Positions 26,522-37,797 of a DNA stretch of 64,000 nucleotides are shown here, in pieces. The stretch is from Lantana camara (taxonomy: Eukaryota > Streptophyta > Magnoliopsida > Lamiales > Verbenaceae). A program made the position numbers and the translations under genes. The notes under the pieces are model-generated. The model made no database searches, was not told the origin of the DNA, and saw only the letters and a program-made list of their open reading frames with translations. The stretch spans positions 37,879,001 through 37,943,000 of the forward strand of contig CM074858.1 in the NCBI GenBank assembly GCA_037501455.1, given 5' to 3'. Numbering within the stretch: the first letter of the stretch is position 1; each line of letters opens with the position of its first letter.

Positions 26522-26793
26522 GGGGTTTTTTTTTAGTAGTACCCATTAGTTGAAATTTTTTTTGTTTACTCCCCATTTTGTTAAAAGTTCCTCTTCACTC
26601 CCCAGATGAAAATCAAAAATTTCGTTTACTCCCCATTTTTCATAAACGTGGTATAAAAATTTAAGAATCACATACTTAAATCCCAAAATGTTGTATATTT
26701 TTCGCAATATGTAGTATTGAAGAGGAACAATTTTGAAAATGGGGAGTAAACAAACGTTTGAGTCCCCATGTGGGGATTTTTCGAAAATTCCCC
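26522..26793. mobile_element. Mutator-type MITE downstream of the gene
   Basis: Terminal inverted repeats start GGGG. Inverted arms share GTTTACTCCCCATTTT (about 26,562-26,577, with the complement AAAATGGGGAGTAAAC near 26,734) and the motif GTTCCTCTTC. The direct repeat TTAAAATAA flanks it (26,513-26,521 and 26,795-26,803; one base is ambiguous at the right end). Length about 272 bp, no coding capacity. The 9-10-bp duplication points to Mutator-like mobilisation. Confidence 0.75.
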
Positions 26794-26803
26794 GTTAAAA
26801 TAA

Positions 26804-27330
26804 TGTCTCTCTATAGCAAATAAAATGATGATTTCTAGTTTTATTGATAGGTATAGTAAAATATTAACGACATAGCTAATCATAATGACCTCCGGCACCA
26901 ACCAATTTCTTTATTGATTTAATATATAAAATGTAATTTTTAAAAATGTGATTCAATCGCTGTAGTTACATTTATTTGGTGACCACCGGCCATGTGAGGT
27001 TCTACAAATCAAACCACGCGAGCTATGAAATCAATACAACTATATAGTTTAAATGATGAGAGGAAGAAAATGGGATATCATGAAAACTTATTTATTTTTT
27101 TATTTTTTTATTTTTTTGAAACAATGAAAACTTATTCTACTATAACTAATTGTCATATTAACTGCATACCAATAAATTATAAATAGTAGACTTTAACGAA
27201 AACAATACAATTAGGACCGGTCATTATATTAAAATAAAGTTTCACAAATATTGGTATACATCATAGCTGTTTAAAAATTAAAATGAATAAAATAACTGGA
27301 AAGAAAAATTTAAGTTAAACAAAAATTGAA
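26804..27330. other. AT-rich intergenic sequence
   Basis: I see no gene, RNA or paired repeat ends here. It marks the change from the gene-bearing part to the retrotransposon block. Confidence 0.5.
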
Positions 27331-27339
27331 TCGTGTGTA

Positions 27340-27991
27340 TTGATGAACACCGTGGCACTTCAGGGTCTGCGTCGCAAGCCTCCCCTCGGGATCAATTACA
27401 CCCCTCGAGGGAACATCCATTCCCTCTCCCAAGAGAACCATAACCTCTCGAGCGAACTAGCGTGGTTATCGCGTCGTAGCCCTCGATATCAATCAGGGTC
27501 TGCCCTCGAGCCATCTCTTTGGGCCCATGTGCTCCCTCGGACCTGCGAGCCCCAAAACCCCTATCAAACCTGAGCGTGCTTGGCTCTCGGTAAACATCCC
27601 AAAAGGCTCTCTGACAAACAGTACACAAACGCGCACCTGCTACTATTGCCCACCACCACCCTTTTTGTAGGCTTTTGCAGGAGATCCTTCTCAGGAGCTC
27701 CTCATCATACCACGTGTCTAGGACAACATTAATGCAGGACCACTTGGTGCCAAATTACCAAAGGGTCCTGACCCTCACCTATAAATACTGAGAATTCTTC
27801 ATACTCTGTAAGCAAGCTTCATAAATTAAAGCTCTGTTTTACTTTCATCTTCTTCTTCTTCATCACCTGACTTGAGTGTCGGAGAGCCAAACTGGGTTAC
27901 ACCCCCCATTCCCCCAGTTTGGCCTTCTGATCGATCTTCGTGTTTGTTCCTAACAGGTTGAGCCCATCCTATTTCGGCGACCCTTGCCTGA
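27340..27991 (+). mobile_element. LTR-like fragment, probably Ty3/gypsy
   Basis: GC-rich sequence unlike the gene flank, with a TATA-like CTATAAATACT at about 27,779, then a C/T-rich leader and CACCTGACTTGAGTGTCGGA, a sequence style common just downstream of the start site in plant Ty3/gypsy LTRs. A CA-ending candidate LTR terminus (CCTAACA) lies near 27,956. The left boundary is not clear and no primer site follows, so this may be a 3' LTR or a remnant. It is cut on the right by the related long LTRs. Confidence 0.45.
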
Positions 27992-27996
27992 TGTAA
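27992..27996. repeat. Target-site duplication (left), TGTAA
   Basis: It matches TGTAA at 31,839-31,843 immediately after the solo LTR. The duplicated bases are also the first five of the downstream LTR X1. Confidence 0.75.
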
Positions 27997-30900
27997 TGTA
28001 GCGCCCCAAACGGGAGACACCACATCCCCTGCACTCAGACCCGACCCGCATATGAAATGGAAAATCCATACCCATGCCAGATCAGAGCGAATGGGGACTC
28101 ACTCACTCACTAGGCTAGGAGGAAACTAAACCTTCGAAACCATATAACTAAGTTCAAAGAGAAATCATAAGACGAAAGCAGAGCATGAAAACAATTACCA
28201 ATACGAGCATCAAAATACGGGTTCGACTAACATAGGTACCTAGTCCCGAAAATTCATACATAAACATAAATCATAATCATAATCATAAATACGGGTTCAA
28301 TCTATCCCTAGAAGCCTGTCCCGAATCAATAACATAAAATCAATACAATTCATGGTAACATAATCAATTACAATATGCGGTGGTGTGACTCAGACTAGAC
28401 CACAAGACTAGACAGACTCGAACTCCTGCCTAGCGCTCCAAACCTGCAAACATCTGAAAACAAAGCCGGGTTCAGTCTATAGGAGACTGGTGGGTATAAA
28501 ACAGAGTTTAATATCATAATATTACAAGAATTAAAGCGCACACACACATGAGAGTCATAACCCCGTACGAGGTTTTTAAAACATTTCCCAAGTGGGTGAA
28601 AACAAAGAAAACAACGCCCGGGATTTACAACCATCAATCTTATTCATTCATTACAATCATGCGGTCATTACGTGAGCCCGGTGAGAGGGCGAATTCTCCA
28701 ACCTCCTCCACGTGTGTGCATTTATCTGTTCATTCATTCATTAGTTATCACACAATCATTCATTAGTGCACAAGCATTCATTCATTCAATCGTTCATTCG
28801 TTCATTCATTTATTCATTCAATCATTCATTCATTCAATCAATTACACCTTTTTCCTCCGGGCGATGGACGGGCTTGCAAGACCCGGCCACCTCAATCATT
28901 GTGGCCAGTGAGGTCCATGACTCCTCAAAGGCCCGGTTCCCATTCCTCGCTAATCTCATAGCGAGGGCCGGTATCGCCGTCATTGTGTTGGGACTAGCGC
29001 ATGAAGATCACCGTCAGCCCATGCTTCCCCGGATAGCCACGTACACATAGTCCCAGGGTCCCATTAAACAATGTGATCACTGATCTCGCTAAAACATTAG
29101 GTTACGGATTCAATAGATAAGAAAAGGGCTTTAACGTGAAATCAATGACTCCTTTGAAATGACTCAATATAAATAAATAAATATGTTGGCTTAAAACTTA
29201 CACGTTGAGGTATATCGGGTCGTTATTTAACTAATAGAAGAGAAACCCACCTGTTACACCTTACCGAACAATACCAAAAGAAAGAAAGACTTGAAGAAGC
29301 GTAAGAACCCGGCAAGTCTCCGCCCTGGAGAAAATTGTACAAGAAATGACACAGTGCAATCGTGAGACTCAAGACTCCATATGAACCATATATAACGCAC
29401 GGAAATGCAATGAACATGATATGAAGTGCATATGAGACAATAACATATCATGAAGATGTTCATGTGCACAATTAATGCATTAGAAACACCTAAACAAGCA
29501 ATTTATTCAAGGTCAACTAATACATGAAGGTTTGAAGTTCATTCGTTCCATATCTTTCATGAATCGTATCAAATCGGGCCATAATCTTCAAAACATAATC
29601 GTAATACACATATCAACATGATTACAATGCATACCACAAATATAGAGGCAAGAGGATTCATTTAAGACATCGAAATAAAGCAAGAAAGCACTTAATGTTT
29701 CATATAAAAGCACTTAAGCCACGTTATAGCATATTAGTTCGTTACCCGACAAAATCATATCAAAACACTCGACAACTTTAATACAATAATTATAGCACAT
29801 ATCACAATATATTACAACATTTCATGGACATTCATGAGCTTAAAATACATAAGAGAGGCAAAGGATACAAGAAAGCTTCAAACGTGTCATTTAAACTTGC
29901 ATGCATTCAAATCACGTTTACACTTATCAAATGAAACCATAAAATTAAAATAAATAATCAAACATATTTAATAAAGCAGACATTTCATTCAAACCACATA
30001 CGGAGCCTGAGGAAGTGGGAGGAAAGCAAGAGAACGGATTTAGGGGCGTTTTGGTGAGAGCTGACAGTTTTTGAAATGTGTAAGCTGTAAAGAATTGAAC
30101 ATATCTTGAGGGCTAGAAGTTGGAATTGGTTTTGGTTTATTGGATATGAAACTAGAAAAATAGAGATTTCCGATAATATGTGGCTCGAATCGTGGTTCAA
30201 AGCGAGGTGGAAATGGCGTAGGCTCGAAGTTGGATGAAAGCAGATTTTCGGTGAAGTGGCGACACCAAAATTGATCGATCATATGTCATAAACCAGGATG
30301 AATTTTAAGGTGATTACAATTGGAGAGTGTTCTAGACTTCAAAAGGTTTCTATGGTTAAAAATTCAAGTCAATCGGAGGTCATTTGGGTAGGTAACGACG
30401 AGCAAAAAACAAACGAAAGGAGAAAAACGCATGCAGTACACAAGGGAGGACCCCAAAATTCGAAAGTTGGCTGAAAAGTGGTCGCGACCTCGACCCAAAA
30501 TGACCTGAAAATGGTCACGGCCGTGACCTGGTACTGTAGAAGTCAAGACTTGGGGAAAAATGGGTCGCGGCCTACACCAAAAATGAACAAAAACCGATGA
30601 CGGCCCCGACTCTACGCAGCAGCAGGGCAAAACTCGATCTCCAGGCCAAAAACTCAACCAAAACTCATACCAATTCGAACCAAGACATGAATTTAAGTTA
30701 GAATTACAATATATATGCATAAAGGCTTCAAAATTCTGGGCAAAGAATCATGTATTCATCAAACAAGAGCAAGAAAGTAGGTCCAAGTTCATCAACATGT
30801 ATATATCTCCAAGTTCTTAATCAAATCCTAAAAATCCCATAACTAACTCTCAAAATCAGTTCATATATTTGATTATGGATGTATTGAGATCATTATTCAT

Positions 30901-31838
30901 GCATGAATTCAGAAAATATCACAAGAATTCAACCAAATTCATCAAAGTGATCCTAAACCCTTACTATTCATCATGCTAGCCATTACATGATCATTTCTCC
31001 ATGAAAATCAGCAATTAAGGAGTCCAAAAAAGAGGAAAGGATGGAGAATACATTCATAAAATACCTTTCAAATTTGGAGTGATTTGGTGGAGTAAAGAGC
31101 TCAAAACTTGAAAATTGAATAGTGTTTGCTTCCTTCTCTCTTCCATCTCGGGCAACAGGTGAAAAGGGGCCTTTTTTCCTCTCTTGTGATGTATGAAACG
31201 AAATGGATGGCTGATGTGTGTTAGGGGATCATGTCAAGAGAATTTGGAGCCAAGAATCAGTAAATTTGGTCAACAATTGATCAAGATATGGCTAAAAGAG
31301 TACAAAGGGGTCCAAGTTGCACGCAAGGCTTGGTTCGGTAAAATTTTGGAGGTCCAAACGAGCTTAGAAAAATATGAATCTAGGTTCCTTGGTTTCCTTT
31401 CTTCGTTACAAGTCCAATGCCTCTTTCGGAATTTGAATCTGAATCCCTGAGCTCAAGTTACGGCCTCCGGAACCCAAGGCGCGCTAAAACTCCGTTAGGC
31501 CCTCGAGTCCCCAAAACAAATAAATGGTCGAAGATCACAACCAACGAGTCCGAAAATATAAAACGAGCACATCAAAATTTTTATGTCACATAATTATCAT
31601 GCATAGCAAATAAGCACAAAAACGGAAATTGAAAATGGGGCAAACGGATCGAAAACGGAATTAAACAAACAAGAACGTTCAAAATTTACATATAAACATT
31701 TATTAAATAATTTCATATAATTCAATTATAGCATTTAAACATTATAATAAACACATATCCAAGTAAAATCATAAATAAAAACATGCTAAACTCACTCGTG
31801 ACGACAAACCTGTACGGCCGAAAGTTCGGGGCGTTACA
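27997..31838 (-). mobile_element. Solo long LTR (3.84 kb), Tekay/Del-like superfamily
   Basis: On the plus strand it begins TGTAGCGCCCC and ends GGGGCGTTACA, i.e. TG...CA ends, flanked by the 5-bp duplication TGTAA. No second LTR, primer site or internal domain adjoins it, so it is a solo LTR. Read on the minus strand it starts TGTAACGCCCCGAACTTTCG and is recognisably related to X1, X2 and the array LTRs: shared core at 31,441-31,512, TATTTTTCTAAG block near 31,361-31,377, an ATTCATTC-rich tract at about 28,640-28,850, and the CTCCGGG motif near 28,856. The TGTAACxxCCCGA start fits Tekay/Del chromovirus LTRs (inference). Open frames inside it are incidental. Confidence 0.82.
30480..30620. repeat. 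Palindrome cluster in the solo LTR
   Basis: GGTCGCGACC at 30,480-30,489 and the perfect 16-bp palindrome GGTCACGGCCGTGACC at 30,513-30,528, followed by near-palindromic GGTCGCGGCC near 30,563 and a GACGGCCCCGAC motif near 30,600. It occupies the same relative position in the LTR as the hairpin clusters of X1 and the array LTRs. Confidence 0.7.
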
Positions 31839-33817
31839 TGTAACATCCCGATTCTTTGGCCTTCCAGGTACGAACGTCACGAGTATGCTAAATGCTCATT
31901 TAATTAATTAAGTATGCAATTATTTGATTTATTTGAATATTTGAATAATTATAATATGCCGTATGTTTTAGTTTTAAACGTTTTTTTAAAACCGTATTAA
32001 CTCGTTTTTAACTCGTTTAATCCCGTTTTCAACTCCGATTTTTGCAACAACTTGCTATACATGAATTATGTGATTTATAAACTTGTTTATATGCTCTCTT
32101 ATTATTTTAGAGTTCGTTTGATACGGTTCTTAAACCGTTTTATTTGTTAGGGACTCGAGGGCCTAACTAGTTTTAGCGCACCTTGGGTTCCGGAGGCCAT
32201 AACTTGAGCTCGGGAATTCGGATTCGAATTCTAGATGTGAAACCGGACTCATAGAAAAGAAAGGAAGCCAAGGAACTTGGATTTATATTTTTCTAAGCCC
32301 GTTTGATCCTCCCAATTTCATCAGAAATCTGAAGCTCGTGCCGAATTGCCACCTTTTACTAAATTAGCCATATCTTGACCAATCCTTGACCAAATTAAAT
32401 GATTCTTGGGGCCACACTCTCCTCACTCACTCAACTACACCCTTCTATCAGCCCCATTTCGAACACACCACAAGAAAGAAGAAAAATTTCAGCCCCAAAC
32501 CGAGATAAGAAGAAAGAGAAGGAAACACTATTTATTTTGGCCGTTTCAAGCTCCTCACACCTCCGATGCACCTCAAATTCGAAATGTAAGTCCATAATCT
32601 TACTCTCCACGTTCTTGGATTTCTTTTAAGTATATCTTTGATGATTTTCATGGAGTTTTAAGCATGCTATGGATATGTTGTTGAATAGTAAGGGTTTAAG
32701 ACTTTGTTGATGATCTCTTGCATATCTTGGAGTTATTTCTTGATTTGATGACACATATGTGATCTATTAAGTTTCTTCATCCTATTTATTGCCTTATATT
32801 TCTTGGAGTATGAATATATGAAGCTCTACCCTTGTTGAAACTTGAAACCATGAATTGAAATAGCGAGAATTGAAGCATGATTTGAACTCCTTCTTGTGCG
32901 TGTTGTTGTGGTGAATTGTGTGCCTTGTTTGCCGCTTACATTTGCATGAAACGTTTCCTTTATTGATGTGTTTTTATGCTCCATACCTCTGCTGTTGCTG
33001 ATCGTTGAAGGAAGAAGAAGAACAGGGGCTAAAGATCGAAAATTTCAGCCCCTGCACAAGGTAACGCCCGTTAAGGCTTTTGGGCGTGGGAGGAGTAACC
33101 CCTTGTTACTCCTCCATTCCGAGCTGCTGTGCTCATTAACGGGGGTTACCCACATTGTTCTTAGGAGGGTTAACCCCTGTTACCCCTCCCCTTTTGCTGC
33201 CTGTGTGTGTGGCTCTTTTGTGACAGCTTTTGTGACGTTAATCGTATATTTGTTTCTCATTTCGTTTTCGATTGTATACATCTTCTCCCACATGATCCCT
33301 ACATGTTAATAAGTGATTATAGGATATGTTTGCTTATTTATTCTAATTTTATGACTTCATTTGATAAGTGTAAAAGTGATTTGAATCAATAAGCGTTTAA
33401 GTGCTACGTATGAAATTTCTTTACATCTCTTTCCTTGTTTAGGTGATTTAAACTTGAATATGCATGTGTTATGATATAAAGTGATATACTATGTGGTTAT
33501 TTAACATGCTATGTGTTTAATTTACGTGTCGTTTATGGAATTTCGATGCATATATACAAGATATGAACTTATATGCTCCATATGTTATCCTTTGTTACTT
33601 CCTTTATATCTTTTGCTTCCTTGTGTATTTTAACTTTGTATATGCTCTTGATATGCTATTATATGATATCTTATGAATTCGATTTACGTGTTGTTGATAT
33701 GATAACGTGGTAATTGATTCGACGTGTCTAAGTTTAAACGTTTGTGACTTACATCGCATCATTTGCATTCATATGCATTTGCTGAGCATTTATATGGTTC
33801 ATTTTGAGTCTAAGTAT
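31839..33817 (+). mobile_element. LTR X1 (truncated), same superfamily, plus orientation
   Basis: It starts TGTAACATCCCGATTC and resembles X2 (34,651 on) along its length: shared core GGACTCGAGGGCCTAACTAG at 32,151, TATATTTTTCTAAG at 32,284, donor-like GTAAGT at 32,586, hairpin cluster at 33,061-33,189, and the end part GAGCATTTATATGGTTCATT (33,784 on) matching X2 near 37,245. Right after this match the sequence changes to a Copia LTR and the rest of X1 is missing. About 1.98 kb remain. No coding function. Confidence 0.72.
33061..33189 (+). repeat. Hairpin cluster in LTR X1
   Basis: Four inverted repeats in about 130 bp: TAACG/CGTTA at 33,062-33,073; a perfect 11-bp stem GGAGGAGTAAC with loop CCCTT at 33,089-33,115; TAAC-GGGG-GTTA at 33,137-33,148; and GGAGGGTTAAC with loop CCCT and one mismatch at 33,164-33,189. 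Confidence 0.8.
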
Positions 33818-34657
33818 TGTTGGAAAACCAGAACAGAAATGCAGCAGAAATTTAAATTTTTTCTAAAAGATTGATCATGGACTTGTAATTCTCGTATCGT
33901 ATCACAGGGTGTTTAGAAACTTACGTAGGTTGAAGCTTTCTAGTGATGTCAGTACCGCCTACTGAACACCCTTCTAGCGGAATGTCCCTCGAACGGTTCT
34001 CGATAGATCCCAAAGCAGCGATCCTCCAAAGCGTATCCACACCAGTCCTAGAACACGATCAAGCAAGTGAGAATGCTAGTTCTATAACTTGTGTTAATGG
34101 CTAGGGTTTTGCTTTGAAAACTTTTCTTTAATTTTTCTAAAAATCTTAACACTTCGTGAGTGTTGGTCTAAAGAATAAGAGAAGCACCACCCCTTGTATT
34201 TATACAAGTGTGGATCGAGCTCCTAGGGTTTCTAAAACCTAAAGGGCTTTGTTTTCTTGCTCACTAATTAACTAATTTAATTAGAGAAAATAAGTTCCCA
34301 ACTTGTTCTCCAAGTTTTGCAAGAATCAACTTTCTCTCTCCTACAATAGGAAGTTGGAGTTTTCAACTTTCCTAAAGCTAAAAGTCAAGATTCAATAAAT
34401 AATTGAATTCTCAATTAATTATTTATTGAGTTAAGGTTGAGAAATAAAATCTTAATAATTAATTCAAAGACTTAAATTAATTAATTACAATTTAATTAAT
34501 TATTTCTAGAAAAGAATTCACGTGTAATAAAATTACACGCTTGGAGACACGTACGTGCCACGTGTGCATGACACGTGGCAGCCACGCAGTGGCTACGTGT
34601 GACATGTGACAGTCACGTGCTTTTGACACGTGGCAATACCCACGTGTTACTGTAACA
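33818..34657 (-). mobile_element. Copia-type LTR (about 840 bp), minus orientation
   Basis: The minus strand runs from TGTTACAGTAACACGTGGGT to GGTTTTCCAACA, with matching TGTT/AACA ends and a TATA element GTATAAATAC (plus-strand 34,196-34,205) followed by a short leader with CTTGATCGTGTTCTAGG. No second LTR or internal domain is present, and I find no matching target duplication. The last seven bases (TGTAACA) coincide with the first seven of X2, so its right end is 34,650 or 34,657. Confidence 0.7.
34519..34646. promoter_or_regulatory. Cluster of six G-boxes in the Copia LTR U3
   Basis: CACGTG occurs at 34,519, 34,559, 34,572, 34,614, 34,627 and 34,641, several in ACACGTGGC context, the classic ABRE/G-box. 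The cluster lies about 310-450 bp upstream of the LTR's TATA element in element orientation. bZIP and bHLH factors bind this motif; abscisic-acid or light control of this LTR is an inference. Confidence 0.75.
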
Positions 34658-37600
34658 TCCCGATCTCTCGGATATCCAGGTACGCCTTGACGAGAGGGTT
34701 ATATGCGCATTTAAATTATTTAATTATGTAATTGCGCGTTATTTTAATGCTTATATGATTATTTGAATTTATATGAAATTAATTGGTTATATTATGAACT
34801 TTGAATTTTAAACGTTTTTAGTTTGCATGCTCGTAATTTGCTCGTTATGTGCAGGAATTCAATTCCGACTTTTGTGAAATTTTGATATGTGTGATGTATG
34901 TGAGTTATGAATATGTTTACTTGCTCGTTTTAAGTTTTCGGGTTCGTTTGTTGAGGTTTTAAACCTTAAGTATTTGATGTGGGACTCGAGGGCTTAACTA
35001 GCTTTAGCGAGCCTCATGTTCCGGAGGCCATAACTTGAGCTCGAGAATTCGGATTCAAATTCCGGAAGATGCGTCGGAAAGTAGAAAGGAAACTTTTGAA
35101 CCTAGTTTAGTATTTTTCTAAGCTCATTGGAACCCCCGTTTTTTGCCCAGATGGAGCAGCTTGTGCTAAAGCCACCATCTTTGACTAGTCTTACACTTGT
35201 GGGCCCAAACTAACCATACCTAAGCCTTAACCTTGGTTTACATGACCTAGACTCACTACTCTCTCTCCCTTATCTGCTGCCATTCAAACCACACACCCAA
35301 GAGAGAAGGAAAAGCTGCTGGACATGGAGAAAAGATGGAGGAAGAACAAACCCCTTTTCATGACTCGTGATTTTGAAGCTTAATCTCTTCCATACTCCAT
35401 CAACTCTTGAAGGTAAGTAGATTTTCGAATTCTCCATGATTTTATGATGATTTTGATCCATGAATTTCATGTTTTACTTGAGATTTAATTTGAGTTTGGG
35501 AGAATGAATGAATACGAAGGGTTAGCTCATATTTTGGATCCATGGCTTAGCTTGAATTTGTGGCTGATTTGAAGCTTCTTTGGTGATTATATGAACTTCT
35601 TTGCTTCCATTCTTGATCTATACTTCGTGCTAGATGTGTTAAGGTTGATTCTCCATTGATAACATGAATGAAAGCTTGAGTTTTTGGGCATGGAACTGGA
35701 AATTCGAACTGGTGCAAATCTGCTCTTTTTCACAGAATAGCTGTCACGTTTTTGAGTGGTTTTTGATGAATTCTTGCCTCCAATTTCGTGCATTAGTGCA
35801 TGGTTATGTAATAGACATGTTTCTATATGAATATGCTCTGTTTTGCCCTGAATTCATGCTTCATTATGGCTGCAAACTTGAGTTCTTGAACCTTAAAAAC
35901 TGCTGCGAACCTGCTCCTTTCTCACCAAGTTGCTGTCATGTTTTGAGGTTTTTTTTATGGATTCTTGCATCCAATTTCCTGTGTTAATGCATGGTTATGT
36001 GTCACACATGTTACTCTATGAATATGTTTTGTTTTGCCTTGATTTCATGCTTCATTTCAACCTCAAACGTGAGAATATGCCCTGCTCTTCCCGGTTTGAA
36101 TTGCTGTCAGAATTTTGGTTCGTTTGATGACTTCTTGAGCCCCATTACGTGTGAAATTGCATGTACATGAAATATATGAGTTTCTCTACATGTTAGCTAT
36201 GTGGTTACAAGCTTTCATCCCCTGTTATAGCCTCAGACTTGAAGAGTATGACCTGCTGCATTCCTTCCTTCTTTGTGACAGATTTGGTGCGTGAATTTTG
36301 AGCTGCTTGTTGCTGCGTTTTAAGGCATGAATTGGTGATGTTTTGGTGTGTATTTCATGCATGATATGTATGTGTTTGAGGCCTAAGAAATCCCTCCATG
36401 AGCTGCTGAATTACTACCTTGTTTTTCGAGCCTTGATCAACCCATTTTTGTTGGAGAAGAAGCTGCAACAACAGCTGTAACCTTTCCCAGCCTGTGGCCA
36501 TTAATGCCCGTTACTCTTTTTGTTCTTGGAGCCACTAACTCCCGTTACCCTCTTGGAAATGTAGAAGAGATGTTGCTGCTGCTATGCTTTTCTTTTCTTT
36601 GCTTGTCATATTGCTACGTAAATGCATATGTTTGTGTATATATGTATTAATATGTATGTGTTTGTGTGTATTTATATATATATAGCTAATGCATGGAAAT
36701 ATATTGTGTATGTGTGTGAATGTGTGTGTGTGTGTGTGTCTGAATGCATGGTTTTGTTTTGTTAAATAATTACTACTTTGTTGCATGAAATTTCATGTGT
36801 ATGCATGTACCGTGTGTATGTGTACGTGCATGTGCATGTAAATATATATTAAGTTAAATTTGTTTGTTAATTTGTAGAATATGCTATGAACCTTAGTTTA
36901 ATTCATGAATTTAATTTAATATGAGTTGTATGTGTTACCTTGTATGATTTGAATTTAAGACTTAAGTTAGATGCTCGTTTATTTTATTTATGCTCTCATG
37001 TGCTCTTAAGTGACATAAGAACTTTTCAATGTGCATGAATGAGTTAGAATTTTTGTTAATTTGCTTAATATGTCAATCTCTTGTTTCTTTTATGACTTGA
37101 GTGGTATGATAACATGTTAATTTATGTGTTAACTTGAAAGTATTGAAGTTATAGGACTGTTTAATGTGAAATACGTGAAATATGAACTCATATACCTTAG
37201 GTATTACATTCTATTCGCATCAAATGCATCATATGCATTTGCCGAGCATCTATTTGGTACATTTTGAGTATAAGAGTATCCCTTGTCGTTTCTTTTGTTC
37301 AGCTCTTGGTCCCGTGGGTAGCAAGGAAGTTCCCTAAGCGTCCGTTTGCATCCGTTGCATATCCTTTGGCTCCACTAAGTATGAAAGGTGAGGTTTTCTT
37401 TCCTTTTAGTTATTATGACCTATAACCCTATTTGTATTTCGAACCCGCATGCGACTTATATATGTATATATATAGATATGTGCTTGATACATATTTTGTG
37501 GGATTTGTCCTGTTTGTTATGAGGCTTTGAAAATGCTTTTATATGTATCTAAGCACTATTTTCGTTTACTTTGCAAAGCTTTGATAAGTGTGAGTGTGTA

Positions 37601-37797
37601 TAAGCGTGATATGACTTGTGTTTAAGCTTCGTTTGATAAGTGTAAGTGTAAGTTTGGGCCCCGGAGAAGTGGTATGTGATCTCGGGTCGGCCACGGGGTC
37701 GCCGGGCTCTCTCATCAACACGACTCCACGTGCGGGAGGCTTAGTTATCCCATCCCAACGGTGCGCTGAGTGGTAGGCCCGTTGAAGGAGCGGGTGG
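34651..37797 (+). mobile_element. LTR X2, left part (interrupted by the 25-kb array)
   Basis: It starts TGTAACATCCCGATCTCT, related to X1 and, in opposite orientation, to the solo and array LTRs. It has the shared core at 34,981-35,050, TATTTTTCTAAG near 35,111, and a consensus donor AAG|GTAAGT at 35,411-35,418. C-rich palindrome remnants lie near 36,501-36,550, with GT/TG-rich tracts at 36,640-36,840. It stops at the GGTGG target site and resumes after the array at 62,828. Joined, it would be about 3.97 kb. The open frames in it (e.g. 35,664-35,987) show no domain. Confidence 0.75.
37793..37797. repeat. Target-site duplication GGTGG, left of the array
   Basis: Five bases directly before the first TGTAAC of the array; identical to 62,828-62,832 directly after the last TTACA. 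Confidence 0.85.

Noticed and set aside
28640..28850. ATTCATTC-rich tract as an independent satellite
   Set aside because: A related tract lies at the matching position of the array LTRs (about 38,440-38,520), so it is part of the LTR.
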